The notes: generated from the letters alone by a model not told the origin. Positions 51,907-63,113 are shown, counted from the stretch's first letter. The stretch is 64,000 bases of DNA from Cladopsammia gracilis (GCA_022457155.1 JAJGOT010000054.1:1883501-1947500), one strand, 5' to 3'. Numbers and translations are program-made.

Positions 51907-52190
51907 GATAAGAAAACAATAGCATTGGATGACTTCATTTCATAGGGAAACCCCCTGTTTTTTCGAGAATGTCACACACGAATAGTTCCATCCTGTTTAC
52001 AGTCTAATATTATCAGTTGAAAAAGGTTTTTTCCCTTCCCAATGGAAACAAAAGAGAACAATAAAGATTCGCACGCGTGGGAAACTATCTTTGTTCCATT
52101 GCGTAGATATTATTTTTAATCCAAATGCTCACTCTTTGATGGTTGTCATAAAAGGTGATGAGACAATAAATATTCCCACGCGTGGGAAAC
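51879..52190. repeat. Three copies of a CCCACGCGTGGGAAAC motif
   Basis: The palindrome TTTCCCACGCGTGGGAAA is at 51879-51896, inside the last PolB codons. A partial copy (gcacgcgtgggaaac) is at 52071-52085 and a near-full copy (attcccacgcgtgggaaac) at 52172-52190. Spacing is about 190 and 100 bases. It occurs only at this end of the element, so it is a candidate protein-binding or replication signal. Confidence 0.7.
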
Positions 52191-52376
52191 TGAACCAATA
52201 CAACCAAGAGTGGAAGGCATAATATTTCACACACCTTTGATATCACTGATAGATAAACAGCGTTTTATTGAGTTTAGAACAGGCCTGGCAAAGTTGAGCG
52301 ATCTTGTAAAGTTAAATCAAACCCCATAATATGTTGAAAATATTTTCTCTCGTGATCTGAAACAATAGCTATAGTG
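51907..52376. other. Right subterminal region, no gene
   Basis: Noncoding. It holds the inverted copies of the TIR-associated motif near 51930, the block 'gttgaaaaaggttttttccc' (52015-52034) that matches the left end in inverse, and two of the three CCCACGCGTGGG motifs. Confidence 0.6.
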
Positions 52377-52680
52377 ATGACTCATTTCATAGGGGGCTTC
52401 CCCTGTTTTTCCGAGAATTGTGTCACGCAAAGGATTCTATTATGTGGAATCACGCAATGAAATAAACGCAAAGGAAATCACGCAATGGAATAAACGCACT
52501 TTGTTTTTATTAACATATAGTTTAATTATTTTATGGAAACATATAGTTTTCCAAAAACTGGTTTACGTTAAATGGAAACAAAAAACTGATTACCATCATA
52601 TGGAAAGTAGTATAGAGTTGGGTTGGTATCAGATTAAAAAAATATTTTTTTGATCTGGTGCCCCCAACTCTAAAACTACT
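52377..52680. repeat. Right terminal inverted repeat
   Basis: Complement of 31364-31720. It contains a local duplication ('aataaacgcaaaggaaatca' next to 'cgcaatggaataaacgca') absent from the left copy, while lacking the left copy's triple 'atgtttccataaaataatt'. The last 76 bases form the terminal hairpin. CACAGG follows at once (52681-52686). Confidence 0.9.
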
Positions 52681-52840
52681 CACAGGACACAGATGGTCCC
52701 TGTCTAACTGGACACAAAAGTGTCCTTGAATTTTCTTTTCCTTTTTTTTGTGGGCACAGATAGTCCCTTACTGTCTATGGTCCCACACTCTTTGGGCACA
52801 GATGGTTCCTTAGTGACTGTGCGCAGTTGGCCTCTCTCTG
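52681..52840. repeat. 25-bp minisatellite, right part
   Basis: Continues the array interrupted at 31363 ('cacagatggtccctgtctaa', then 'gggcacagatagtcccttac'). It starts with the target duplication CACAGG. Confidence 0.85.
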
Positions 52841-53080
52841 GGTGGACATAAAGCAAATCCTGAATTAAAATAAAGTATATAAAATAAATAAATATAAATA
52901 AATAAATAAAAGTCAACTGCCTCCATCGAAGAGCACCAAGAGAACGAATTAACATACGACAACTCCTTAAATACACTTACCAAATCCCTTGATACTACAT
53001 AACGACAAGAGCATATTTTTCCGCTAATTTATTCAAAAACGCGGAAAAATCTTAAACCCCTTCATAATTATTGAGCTGAC
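52841..53080. other. No gene recognised
   Basis: Simple AT-rich sequence including an 'aataaataaa' run. Nothing else seen. Confidence 0.4.
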
Positions 53081-53084
53081 AAAC

Positions 53085-54660
53085 CTTTTCAGTTGTTTTT
53101 TATTAAAGTCTTTGTCATCCTCTGATTCAGTCTCAGTGGTCGGTTCCTCCTCTGTCTCATAAGTGCTATCCTCGATGTCTTCTTCCTCTTCTGGAATTTT
53201 CTTTATTGGTGAAGCATGCCCAGCATCTTCATTGCACCAACTTGAGCACTCTGCTGGACATCACTTCTGCCTTCATTGTTTATAGTGTCTTGACTTTGAA
53301 TTCTTGAATGATAAGAATCATCAAAATAAAAGGTGTAGCATTAACATTGGGATTATGCAAAAAGAAATCGTTGCTTTAACCCTTTCACTCCCAGAGACAA
53401 TAAGTTTATGATCGCATGTAAGGTACTTTTTAACGTTTGAGTCTGGTGCGACTACTTAAATAAAATATATTTGGTAACACTTTTGCATTCTATTCGTTTT
53501 CAGTATTTGGGCATTTTTCTTGAGTCTTGCACCTTTGGTTAAAGAGAACAAATAATTATTGAGATAAATACGTGTAGCACAAACATGGGTTTAATTCCTC
53601 TGTGCTTTAAAATGGTTATTTATAACAAAAAAGTAAATAATGGTTCAAACAGAAAAATAGCTGTAACATATTACTCCAACGCCTTCTTTCTGGTCCCTTT
53701 ATGAATTGTGCTGTTGGTGTTACCCTCTCCAATGCTTGATCTGCTGGTCAATCCATGATTGTCCTATTAGGTGACTTGTCTTGTATCTTCTTTTCACTAC
53801 ATTAGGCATAAAAAGTGCAACCTTAAGATTAGTAACAACAATCAGTGACAACATGTATCACTTTAATTTGCTTTACTCTAATTACTTTTGAATGGAAGAA
53901 CAATCCATGCAGTGTTCAATGTAGAATTTAGTCAAAGTAGGTCATATGTCCCGCGTGACAATTTAAATTGGGTCATTTCAAAAATGGTCTGGGTCAAACT
54001 ATGATATTGAAACTTAGAAAAACTGTCATCATCCAAACTATCACCAGTGTGTTATAGCTTTTATGCTTTTCACAGTTTTGATTTGTTTATTGCAGTAAAC
54101 AGTCAAATGATCGTAAAGCTGAATCGTTATTTTAAAAAATGACAGACCAATCCTGAATAAAAGATGCCAAAAAACGCCAAACACTTTTTTCATTTCATGA
54201 TTTCTGATCACAAGTAACCATTTCAACTTCAATTCGTGTTTGCTTTAAATGTAAAGGTTTTTCCTTAGTATCCTTCTAGTCTTCTTCTTTCTCCAATGCT
54301 GCAAGGCAGATGCAAAGTCAAATTTCTCAAATTTCCCCTTCAGCAGAAACAACCATTAAGTCATCAACTCTTTCAGAGCCAAGCCTGTCTTGAGACTATT
54401 CTGAAGACTAAATCCTCGCTCGCAATCTGCTGTGTGTATAGGAGCTGTTAAAGCCAGAGATGCAAGTGTAATTAAATTTGGGAATTCATCTTTGTGATAC
54501 TTATTGATTAAGTTCCACAGAGGTACCATTCTGTCCCTGGGATATCCAGCATTGACTACTACAAGTGGCTTGATCTTTGCCCACTCATCTGCACTTTTGT
54601 CTGGACCAATTACAGCTGCAGTTTTGCCAACACCATCTCCATGCCTAAATAACCAATAAA
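53085..54660 (-). pseudogene. hAT-like transposase C-terminal exons
   Basis: Minus-strand translation of 54655-54365 reads 'GVGKTAAVIGPDKSADEWAK', 'YPRDRMVPLWNLIN' and 'PNLITLASLALTAPIHTADC', followed by 'ERGFSLQNSLKTGLAL'. This is the hAT C-terminal dimerisation domain, close to ZNF862-type genes. The upstream edge 'ttatttag|gcatgg' is a plausible splice acceptor. A separate acidic stretch on the same strand at about 53220-53090 (Glu/Asp/Thr rich) may be the last exon. The first exon could be the PIP-box exon at 62285, but that link is inference. A stop follows 'KELMT', so decay is possible. Confidence 0.5.
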
Positions 54661-54915
54661 GTCAAGACAATACGAAAACAAAAAGAAGTATTATTGTTGC
54701 TATTTTATTGTTTGTTGTTGATTGTCACAAAGTAGCAAAGAAAAAGTAAAACTGAACTGTATGCAATTGAATGAAAGCTAACGTTGGATCACAGCTGTGG
54801 TACAGTGTTAGCCTGGGCTTCCAGTTCAGTTTTAGTTTTCCTTTTCTAGTACGAGTAAATTAAACTTAATTGTGCTCCTTTTCCTTGCCAAAGTGGTTGA
54901 TTAGCATCTCCATTT
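54661..54915. other. No gene recognised
   Basis: Intron-like or intergenic sequence; nothing distinctive. Confidence 0.4.
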
Positions 54916-55100
54916 TGTGTAAACAGACTCGTAGTTCAACTCAAGTAGTTTATTCAGCCATTACTACAAAAGCACGTGTTCGAGTAAAAGTGCTGCATGC
55001 ATCAAATTACACGTGACGTAATCAACACGCGTGGCAACGAAGAATCGTTACATTACATACAATCATACAAGATTAGATACAGTTACATCTCCCCTCTTTT
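54916..55100 (-). repeat. Gypsy 3' LTR and polypurine tract (approximate)
   Basis: On the minus strand a purine tract (aaaagaggggag, about 55088-55100) is followed by TGTAACTG..., the usual PPT-LTR junction. An AATAAA-type signal lies further on ('ctgaataaactacttg'). The outer LTR limit is uncertain and no 5' LTR is seen in the window. Confidence 0.55.
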
Positions 55101-55369
55101 AAACAAAACAATTTATAACGATAATATAAAGAATGATATGCATAACTTATGATAGTGTTCATGACTAATCTCCAACGGTAGTGTTTAACATAGTTCAAGT
55201 GTTCAAGTATTTTAAATGTCTAGTCTGTCTGGAGGTTTTGAAGTGTGTCCAGATCTTGTTGTGTAGGCTTGTCCGTCCTTAGGTGTGGTAGCTGAGTTAT
55301 CTTGCGATGCTGTTGTCTCAGGAGTAGTTGGTGTTGGTTCATTTATGCTGTCCTTTACCTCAGGTCTGG

Positions 55370-56160
55370 GTTTCAACTGTGATCAAGTGCGACGGTAGAC
55401 ACCTTCTGTTCAGTCGTTCTTAATGATGAAGGATCTTGGTTCCTTCGCAGGGCTGATAACTGCTCCTTGTTCCCATCTCTGAGTGTGGTGGTCATAGATG
55501 TTGATTGTTGTAGTGTCGGTCCAGCAGTCTTGTTGTAGTAGAATGCTTGTAGCTTTTGTCGCTGGTACAGCTCTTCCTTTGTCTTACTGGTAGCGTCAGA
55601 GACACGTACACGTTTGGACATTGGTAGAGTGGTCCTGAACTTACGGTTGTTCAGCAGTTCTGCTGGAGATTTCAAGTTGCTGCTGACAGGTGTCGTACGG
55701 TAGGATAGTAGTCCAAGATAGGGTTCTTCTCCTTCTTACATTTCCTGAGGATATTTTCTACTGTCTGAACCATGCGTTCTGCAGAGCCATTCGACTGGGG
55801 GTACATTGGGGAGCTGGTGACATGTTCTACTCCAGAGGTCTGCGTGAAGTCGCGGAATTCCTGTGATGCATGCGGAGAACCGTTATCTGGGGTCAGCTGT
55901 TCCGGTATCCCATGTTCAGCGAAGATGCTTTTCAGATGGTTGATGATGGCAGTGCTGGTGAGCTTCCTAACGATTGGAAACTTGCTGTACTTGTCAGATA
56001 CCAGGAGGTATTTGTTTCCTTTGAACTCAAACAGATCTGAGCTTAGTATCTGCCACGGGTAGCAGGGTGGTTCAGGCTGTAGGATTTGCTGCTTCTGTTG
56101 TTTTCTTTGATGTGCTTGGCAGGTGGCACAGTTTTGGACTAGGTTCAGGGCTCTAACTTA
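55370..56160 (-). pseudogene. Ty3/Gypsy integrase, 3' part of pol
   Basis: Minus-strand translation from about 56150 is open for a long stretch: an HHCC-like end ('NCATCCQAHQ'-type, read as 'CATCQAHQRKQQ'), the core 'LSSDLFEFKGNKYLLVSD' with the first Asp, 'GIPEQLTPDNGSP' with the second Asp and 'YPQSNGSAERMVQTVENIL' with the Glu. After a shift near 55710 comes 'KSPAELLNNRKFRTTLP', the usual C-terminal region. It inserts retroviral-type cDNA. The element is cut at 56160 by the foldback element and lacks RT, protease and gag here. Confidence 0.7.
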
Positions 56161-58021
56161 ACTTTTAAGGAGGCTCGTACCCATTTCTAAAGTCCACACC
56201 CTTTCAATTTTAATGGGCCATATCTTTTGTTGTAGCGCATAAAAAGACAAGCCACTTTGCACGCAAACACACAAAACACTGAACTTTATGGGAGTATAGG
56301 ATTTGTTTACATCGGTGCTTCCATGGCAACGGAATGGTGATCCTCCGAAATTAACAAGTTGCAGAGTTTCTCTAGATCGAGAGAAATTTATGTAAAACCC
56401 GCTAGTGGACTAATTGATTAGACCATGGGCTTCAACTGGACCAAGTTTAAAAGAAATGTATGAGAGCGTTTTTGAAATTTTTGGGGATGAAGTTTTGGGG
56501 ATTATAAATACAGTGAAAAACATACTATCGACATAATTGGCTAATATCTAAAGAAAACGATGCGCGATGGGAATGCAGTTTCATCTCATAGTACTTTGAT
56601 TCCATTTGAAATGGTGTGTGAAAAAGTTTGGGGTTTGCTTTGGCCGATTGCGAGAAAGAAGGATTTGATTAGCGTGCGTTCAGCTGTTCTTGTTGCAATT
56701 TTTGTATGTAATTTGGTCTACGCCTACAAAGGTGATGATAATTTGGAAACCGCGAGATAATTTTTTTTTTTTAAAAATTTGACAATCTCGAGATTTATCA
56801 TCAACTTATATGGCCTGCAAGTTTCAAAGACATTGAAGATATGCAAGGCAATAAAATAGGGTCTCCAATGTATCATTTTTTTCCCGCAGATTTTGTGTTT
56901 ACAAGTGAGCGTCCTCATTATTCACGAGTATTGTTTTCAAGTTTCATATGCACGTGCAAAACTTTAGCAAAAAAATTATTTGCATCGAACAGAACGCTCG
57001 ATTGCTTTCGGAAGAATTTTCCGATACATGATAATGACAACAGTACTGAGGAGAACAACATCACACAGCAGTGTTTCTGCATTTCGTTTATAAATTTCCA
57101 AATTTTGGGTTATGTTCTTGTCCTGCAATTTTAAAGAGACCCTCAGTATGGCTGCATTACAGCGTGATAGCGCGACATCGAGTGCGTAATGTTATACTTA
57201 ACAATTCTCAAGCCACCATTAGCATGTTACGGAAAATTCTTCGGAAAGCAATCGAGCGTTCTGTTCGATGCAAATAAATTTTTGCTAAAGTTTTGCACGT
57301 GCATATGAAAGTTGAAAACAATACTCGTGAATAATGAGACCGCTCACTTGTAAACACAAAATCTGCGTGAAAAAATTGGTACATTGGAGGCCCTATTTTA
57401 TTGCCTTGCATGTCTTCAATGTCCTTGAAACTTGCAGGCCTTATAAGTTGATGATAAATCTCGAGATTGTGAAATTTTTTAAAAAAAATTATCTCGCGGT
57501 TTCCAAATTATCATCACATTTGTAGGCGTAGACCAAATTATATACAAAAATCGCAACTAGAGCAGCTGAACGCACGCTAATCAAATCCTTCTTTCTCGCA
57601 ATCGGCCAAAGCAAGCCCCTCGCTTTTTCACACACCATTTCAAATGGAATCAAACTACTATTAGATGAAACTGCATTCCCATCGCGCATCGTTTTCTTTA
57701 GATATTAGTCAATTATGTCGATAGTATGTTCTTCGCTGTATTTATAATCCCCAAAACTTTATCCCCAAAAATTTCCAAAACACTCTCATATATTTCTTTC
57801 AAACTTTGTCCAGTTGAAGCCCATGGTCTAATCAATTAGTCCACCAGCGAGTTTTACAAAAATTTCTCTTGATCTAGAGAAACTCCGCAACTTGTTAATT
57901 TCGGCGGATCACCATTCCGTTGCCATGGAAGCACCGATGTAAACAAATCCTACACTCCCATGATGTTCAATGTATTGTATGTTTTCATGCAAAGTGGCTT
58001 GGCTTTTTATGCGCTACAACA

Positions 58022-60495
58022 AAAGATAAACAACAACAACAACAACAACAATTTTATTATACCTTATATCCCTACAGATATATTGGCAAAATAATACTAG
58101 ATAATATGAGTAAAGTACAAAATATAATGTCATTGCAAAAACAATTACACATCTATTAATTCTTTTGCTAATTCCAAAACATCATGAAAATATTTTGAAG
58201 ATATATTAATAACGGAAACAGCCTTCATTGAGAACAAATACAGAAATAAAGACCCCTTATCAAATACACGAAAAACATCATTGACGCAATATAACTTTTG
58301 AAGAAAGTCCTTTCTCAAGTTGACAAATTCATGGTTATTGCATTCAGTTATGTAATGTAGCTCATCGCCAATCCTGTTATCATTGCAAATAGTACAGATT
58401 CTAGAATCATAAGGTATCTTTTTGTACCGCTCAGTTTCAACTGGCAACCTATGTGCCGAGATTCGCAATCGGGTAACAGCTTGTCGATGTTTTACATTAG
58501 AGATTCTACTTAAATACTTCTCAAAGCACACATTAGATTTTACAAGTCCGAATGTCCGTAATTTACCCCGCTGTACTTCACAAGAGTCAGAATGCTCTCC
58601 AAAGACCTCATTTTCCCAAAAACTAGAGTACAGATCATATAACTTTGTTTTAATTACTTTTATAAACTGTCCTAATTGTTTTGAAGGGACACGGAGATTT
58701 GAAACATCGTCAAGACCACACAACTTTAAGATATAATTCGCAAATGTAACACTTTGATTATTTGAATTAATACATATGCGTGAAGCCTTGCCAACAATAG
58801 TTTCACTAAGAAAGGGGTCATTCAAACGTACCCAATATTTCACAATAAGAGTAGATACCTGTAAAATTAGAGGCACCCTACCTAACTCGGCATAAACAGC
58901 TAGATTTGATGCTTTAGAATGAACACCTAAAATACGTTTGCAAAATTTCAAATGGAGCTTTTCGGCAAGGATTATTGTTGAAAAAAGTTTCTTCTTAAAG
59001 ATATCAAAACCAGAAATCTTACCAAGAGCATATACTCCCCAAATTTCACACCCATATAACAAAATCGGAATTACCGTTGAGGAAAACAGTTTCAAAAGGA
59101 CTTTTACTGACACATTGTCTATAGAGGAAAAACAATTAAAAAGACTATGGTAAGCACGCAAAGCTTTGCTGTAAAGTAACTTTTGTGTAGTTTTAAAGCC
59201 ACCTGAGCAATGAAACGTAATACCTAAATACGTATATTCATCGACCCGTTCTAACATGTCATTACCGTAAAACCATTGACATAATATTAGTTTTTGTCTC
59301 TGTGAAGCTGTTGCAAAAACCAAAACCTTTGACTTTTTTAAATTAACTTTCGATTTCCATTTGGATGTATAAGACTCAAGTCTACGAAGACAGGTTTGCA
59401 AGCCAGTTGCAGATTCAGATAGAATAACCAGGTCATCCGCATAAAGAAGAGAGCTCAGTTTGGTGTCTCCTAAATGAACATTGTCACAGCCATCATTAAA
59501 AATCTCAGGTATATCATTAATAAAAACATTAAAAAGCGAAGGACTAAGATTACAACCCTGCTTAACACCTATATCAGATTGGAAAAAATCAGTCACACCT
59601 TGACTAGTCTTTACTGCAATTTTAACAGACGAATACATACTTAATAACATACGCACAAATTTTTGACTACAACCATATCTTATCAACTTGAAAAACAGAC
59701 CCTTTCTCTAAACACTATCGTAAGCTTTCCGGAAATCAACAAAACATGCAAATAAAGGCTTATGTTTTGAACGATACAAATCTATTAATGTCTTTAACAC
59801 AAGCACATGATCAGCCGTCCTAAAATTTTGCCTGAAACCAATCTGAAACGAATTTAAAATATTGTTTTCATTCAAGAACTCGTTGAAACGATTATTCAGA
59901 ATAAGCGTGAAAAATTTTCCTAAGCAACTACTAATAGAGATGCCTCTATAATTACCAGGATCAGCCCTACACCCGGACTTATGTAGTGGTACAATCAGTC
60001 CCTCGGACCAACCCTGCGGAAAAACTCCACGAGATAAAACTATGTTAAACAGTTTGACGAAAAACGGTGCTAAGCTTGGAATTGAATTCTTGATTACTTC
60101 ATTGCTAACTGAATCACATGCACTAGCCTTTTTATTCTTTAATTTCTTGGAAAAATCACGTACTTCCTCAATGGTTATAGGGTTGTCCAAAATACCAACA
60201 CTACTTGTAGCCCATATCTGATAATCATTAACAATCTTTGCCTCACTACCATCGCTTTCCGATGTGAAACTAACCTTGTTCAAGTCTTTAAAATACTAAA
60301 ACCACCCCTCGGGAGAAATATCATTCGAGGCGTCTGAACTCTTTTTTGACTTTAAAAGATTAACAAGCTTCCAAAATTCATTGGGATTTCTACACTCCAA
60401 ATCGCGAATTTTGTCAAGCAGAGAGTTCCGGAACTGGGCTTTCGTCCTTTTAATAAGCCGCTTGTAATACTTTTTGACTGAAAAAAACTTATGCC
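58022..60495 (-). mobile_element. 5'-truncated LINE inside the foldback right arm
   Basis: A non-LTR retrotransposon on the minus strand, ending in (CAA)n at 58028-58051. It interrupts the right arm between 'gcgctacaacaaaagata' and 'aaaattgagagggtgtgg'. The coding part starts within the region before the RT ('LIKRTKAQFRNSLLDKI' near 60430), so the endonuclease and 5' end are missing. Confidence 0.8.
58145..60283 (-). pseudogene. LINE reverse transcriptase, one amber codon
   Basis: Two adjacent minus-strand frames (60283-59708 and 59686-58145) are the same reading frame interrupted by TAG at about 59708, where related LINEs often have Trp. RT motifs in order: 'VPLHKSGCRADPGNYRGISI', 'ACFVDFRKAYDSV' (first Asp), 'GVKQGCNLSPSLFNVFINDI' and 'SLLYADDLVILS' (YxDD-type box). 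The C-terminal part contains a Cys/His cluster ('RICTICNDNRIG' then 'HYITEC'). A further stop lies upstream near 60296. It would reverse-transcribe its own RNA at the target site. Otherwise well preserved, so insertion is fairly recent. Confidence 0.8.
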
Positions 60496-60550
60496 TTAAA
60501 ATTAAAATTGAGAGGGTGTGGACTTGAGAAATGGGTACGAGCCTCCTTAA

Positions 60551-62060
60551 ACTTAATAGTCAAATGGCTAGTACATGGTCAGGATTTACTAGCCATAAAC
60601 GTGTTTCTACTTGGCACTTCTGTACAGCATAAAACAGAAAAAAATGTAAAAAACTGCTGTTGTTATCAAACTGTAATAAAATCTGCAACATAAAAAAGCA
60701 TCTTGTCTTGTGCTCATGTTTAAAATACAATTTCACTGAACTCTACCAAAAAGAACCCAACAGTACTTGTGCTGGTCTGCATTGTGCAATCCACAGGCTT
60801 CCCAAGCTCAAAATTCGCCTTTTTGATGTGTTTTTGAGAGCCCTTCGGGCGGCCGACTCTACATACGTGGTGTATGCGACAGCTTGTGTATATAGAGAAA
60901 TGTATGGGAAAATCACGGATACTCCAAAATTGGGTAAATAACTATCTATTTTGAAATAAAGTTTACCTACCTCAAATGTGTCGCTTACTTGTGTCTTGTA
61001 TCGAAGCCATTCCGACGCCATTTAGCGAAGTTATTCGAAGTCGTTGTCTCCCTTTCTAAAAAAGAAGGAAAGGCAGACCACTGCATCGATCGCTGGCCAG
61101 AAGTCACTCCACAAATCGCTCTCTCCTCAAAAGGAAAAGCCCCGAATCGCAATAAAACCAACAGTTCCATAGAGCCCAATAAATTTCACTCCACATACGT
61201 GTGCTTCGGCTGTCGAAAGACTCGTAAAGAACGAGATATTTTGCTTTAAATTCGCCTATTCGGCTTTCCAGATATGCTTGTGACCGACCTCGCGCCAACG
61301 GTCGTTACTCAACGACAAGTATCTGGTTTCATCCTCAACTCTGATTGGTCCATTAGAACCAAGTCACGCGCTGACAACACGACCCTCCACCGGAGGAAAA
61401 GGTACATTTTGTCACGAATCAAGTGTCACACTAGGGCTCCCAAGGGATGTTTTCTGAAAGCACAGGTTCCTAACGGTATTTAGTGCACATTTGCTTCCTC
61501 AAAAAGTAAAGAGAGCGGCGACTTTGTCTGTTTCTGAACACGGACAAATTGAAAGGCATCGATGACAATTAAGACTTCGATTTCCGGATTTCCGGTAGAT
61601 GAAAAAATATTGCCATCTTCCATATCACTTGTAAAAACATGAACATCAAGCGATTTATTAGCTTCGAACCGAAGGAAAGTGTCAAACGATCATATGATTT
61701 GACCAAATTCATAAAAGGAAGCTGCAATTGCACTAAATACGATATTTCCTTCGACTGTAAAAACCAAAGCAGAATCTATGCGATCGAAGCGAATTTCATG
61801 GCGCGGCCAAAGTAAGCTGAAATCCACTGTAACTAGTTACTTTAATTCCTCCTTGCCCGGATGGTGGGGCATTTGAAGCCCTGCCCGGTGGGGCATTTGA
61901 CCGTATAAACTGCCCACATAGTGGGGCATTTGACAATTTTTTTTTTCAAAAAAGTCAAATGCCCGGGGGTTTGCCCGGGGGGGGGGGGGGGTGGGCGGTC
62001 TTGGAATTGACTGGTACATAAGCTTACCGCAATATTGCGTTACGCGTTAGCATTTCTTAT
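60551..62060. other. No gene recognised; GTGGGGCATTTGA repeats and a G-run
   Basis: Open frames in 60660-61480 on both strands have no recognisable motif, though 60960-61450 is less AT-rich than its surroundings and might be a host promoter region. Near 61860-61935 'gtggggcatttga' recurs three times, and a G15-like run follows at about 61977. Confidence 0.45.
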
Positions 62061-62285
62061 TCACGGGTTGGCTCTTGGGTGTCTTTGATTCCACGCAGGA
62101 CGGAATTTTCTCACAGTACTCGTTGAGCTTGAGGTCGTTGGCTCTTGAAGTTCTGGAGGTTGACTTAATGTCGAAAGGACCTCTTCAGCTTTACCATCCT
62201 CATCCAGCCCATCTTCTTGATTTTCAGGTTCAACTGCCATTTTCTTTTGCTTAAAAAATGCACTAAGCTTTTGTTGTCGTTTCAT
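62061..62285 (-). CDS. First exon of a hAT-like gene, with PIP-box
   Basis: From the ATG at 62285 the protein starts 'MKRQQKLSAFFKQKK', containing Q-x-x-L-x-x-F-F, a canonical PCNA-interacting (PIP) box. An acidic linker and a Ser/Thr-rich stretch follow, then 'VRKFRPAWNQ', which resembles the start of a TTF-type zinc finger region in ZNF862-like hAT proteins. The frame ends soon after, so a splice site or truncation is likely near 62090. A longer frame back to 62450 exists, but its extra residues look like untranslated sequence. It lies upstream, on the same strand, of the hAT C-terminal exon at 54365-54655. Confidence 0.45.
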   Translation of the reverse strand: MKRQQKLSAFFKQKKMAVEPENQEDGLDEDGKAEEVLSTLSQPPELQEPTTSSSTSTVRKFRPAWNQRHPRANP

Positions 62286-62908
62286 AATGAAACGAAAACA
62301 CAAGAACAAAGTCAATAAACGAAGCGTCAATCGATCGATAAAGCAACGTATGCAAAACGTCGAAGTAGGCTCCAGGCTCTCTTGGAACTCCTGACACGAA
62401 ATGTACTCATACGCACCTGGTCTAAAATGCCAATAATTTCGCGCGCTCATTTCAGGCTAGTAAGCACACACACATATTTGTTTTAATTTACTGTTATTAT
62501 TGCCTGTTGCTTTGGAAGTACTTACATATGAGGTAACTGGTTTTTTTTTTGTGTTAGTATGACTCCACCATTTCATTTTGCGTCAGAATCGAATATTCCG
62601 CGTCAATAACGCAAAAACGCGGCCTAGATTGAACATTGCCTTTGTCTTCATCCTTCCACATGTAGTGAGTCATGCTGCAAAATGAAACGAAACGAGTTAA
62701 TCATTTTTATAGAGTAGAGCTGATGCCATCCTACAAAACAGTTTAATAAATTGACTACCCTGCCAAACCCAGTTTGATGAACTGATGCCATCTATCGTCT
62801 ATGGAATGTTTGACGGTCTCGGGCTGTGATATATTTGACTAACCGACATGGAGAAGAGTTACTCCTTTCATTCAGTCATCGTACCTGCAAACCACGTTGT
62901 TTCGCGGA

Positions 62909-62961
62909 AGATCTGTATGGGCGTTTACAATGGCTCGCCATTGTAAAGCCCATACAGATCT
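62909..62961. repeat. Near-perfect palindrome
   Basis: 'agatctgtatgggcgtttac' is followed by its complement, with only a small centre around 'tggctcgcca'. The motif 'agatctgtatg' recurs near 63005 and 63396, where it is followed by 'caactcagttgatttgtatt' (63031 and 63480), so it belongs to a local repeat family. Confidence 0.7.
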
Positions 62962-62999
<38 letters not shown>

Positions 63000-63113
63000 G
63001 AGTAGAGATCTGTATGAATAATTCATCAACTCAGTTGATTTGTATTCTATTCACATACATTCATATTCATGCTCAGTTGTAATAAGGTGTGGGAAAAAGG
63101 ATTTATCAGCGGA

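Larger units (their letters stand above)
31364..52680. mobile_element. Maverick/Polinton element, complete but disabled
   Basis: A 21,317-bp element; 17.1 kb without the nested transposon, within the usual Maverick size. The ends are inverted repeats starting AGTAGTTTTAGAGTTGGGGG and ending with the complement. CACAGG flanks both sides (31358-31363 and 52681-52686), a 6-bp target duplication as is normal for this family. Both hallmark enzymes (protein-primed PolB and DDE integrase) and the full capsid set (ATPase, protease, double-jelly-roll MCP, single-jelly-roll minor capsid protein) are present. Genes at 31923 and 40507-51906 read rightward; those at 32616-36014 and 40244-40383 read leftward. 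The copy is damaged in PolB, ATPase and probably the integrase start. Confidence 0.95.
56165..60550. mobile_element. Long foldback (inverted-repeat) element
   Basis: Left arm (56165-about 57020) and right arm (about 57225-58020, continuing after a LINE at 60495-60550) are inverted copies, about 0.85 kb each, around a ~200-bp centre. The ends share 'ttaaggaggctcgtacccat' and its complement. Examples: 'gatgcgcgatgggaatgcag' in the left arm matches its complement near 57680. Open frames of 60-97 codons recur symmetrically but show no motif. It interrupts a Gypsy integrase. Target duplication not resolved (acttaa-like words on both sides). Confidence 0.75.

Noticed and set aside
52704..52976. 90-codon minus-strand frame over the minisatellite and AT run.
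   Set aside because: Product of tandem and simple sequence with no motif.
61104..61298. Open frames around 60985-61300 as host exons.
   Set aside because: No domain, no convincing splice or codon signal; I can only say the base composition differs.
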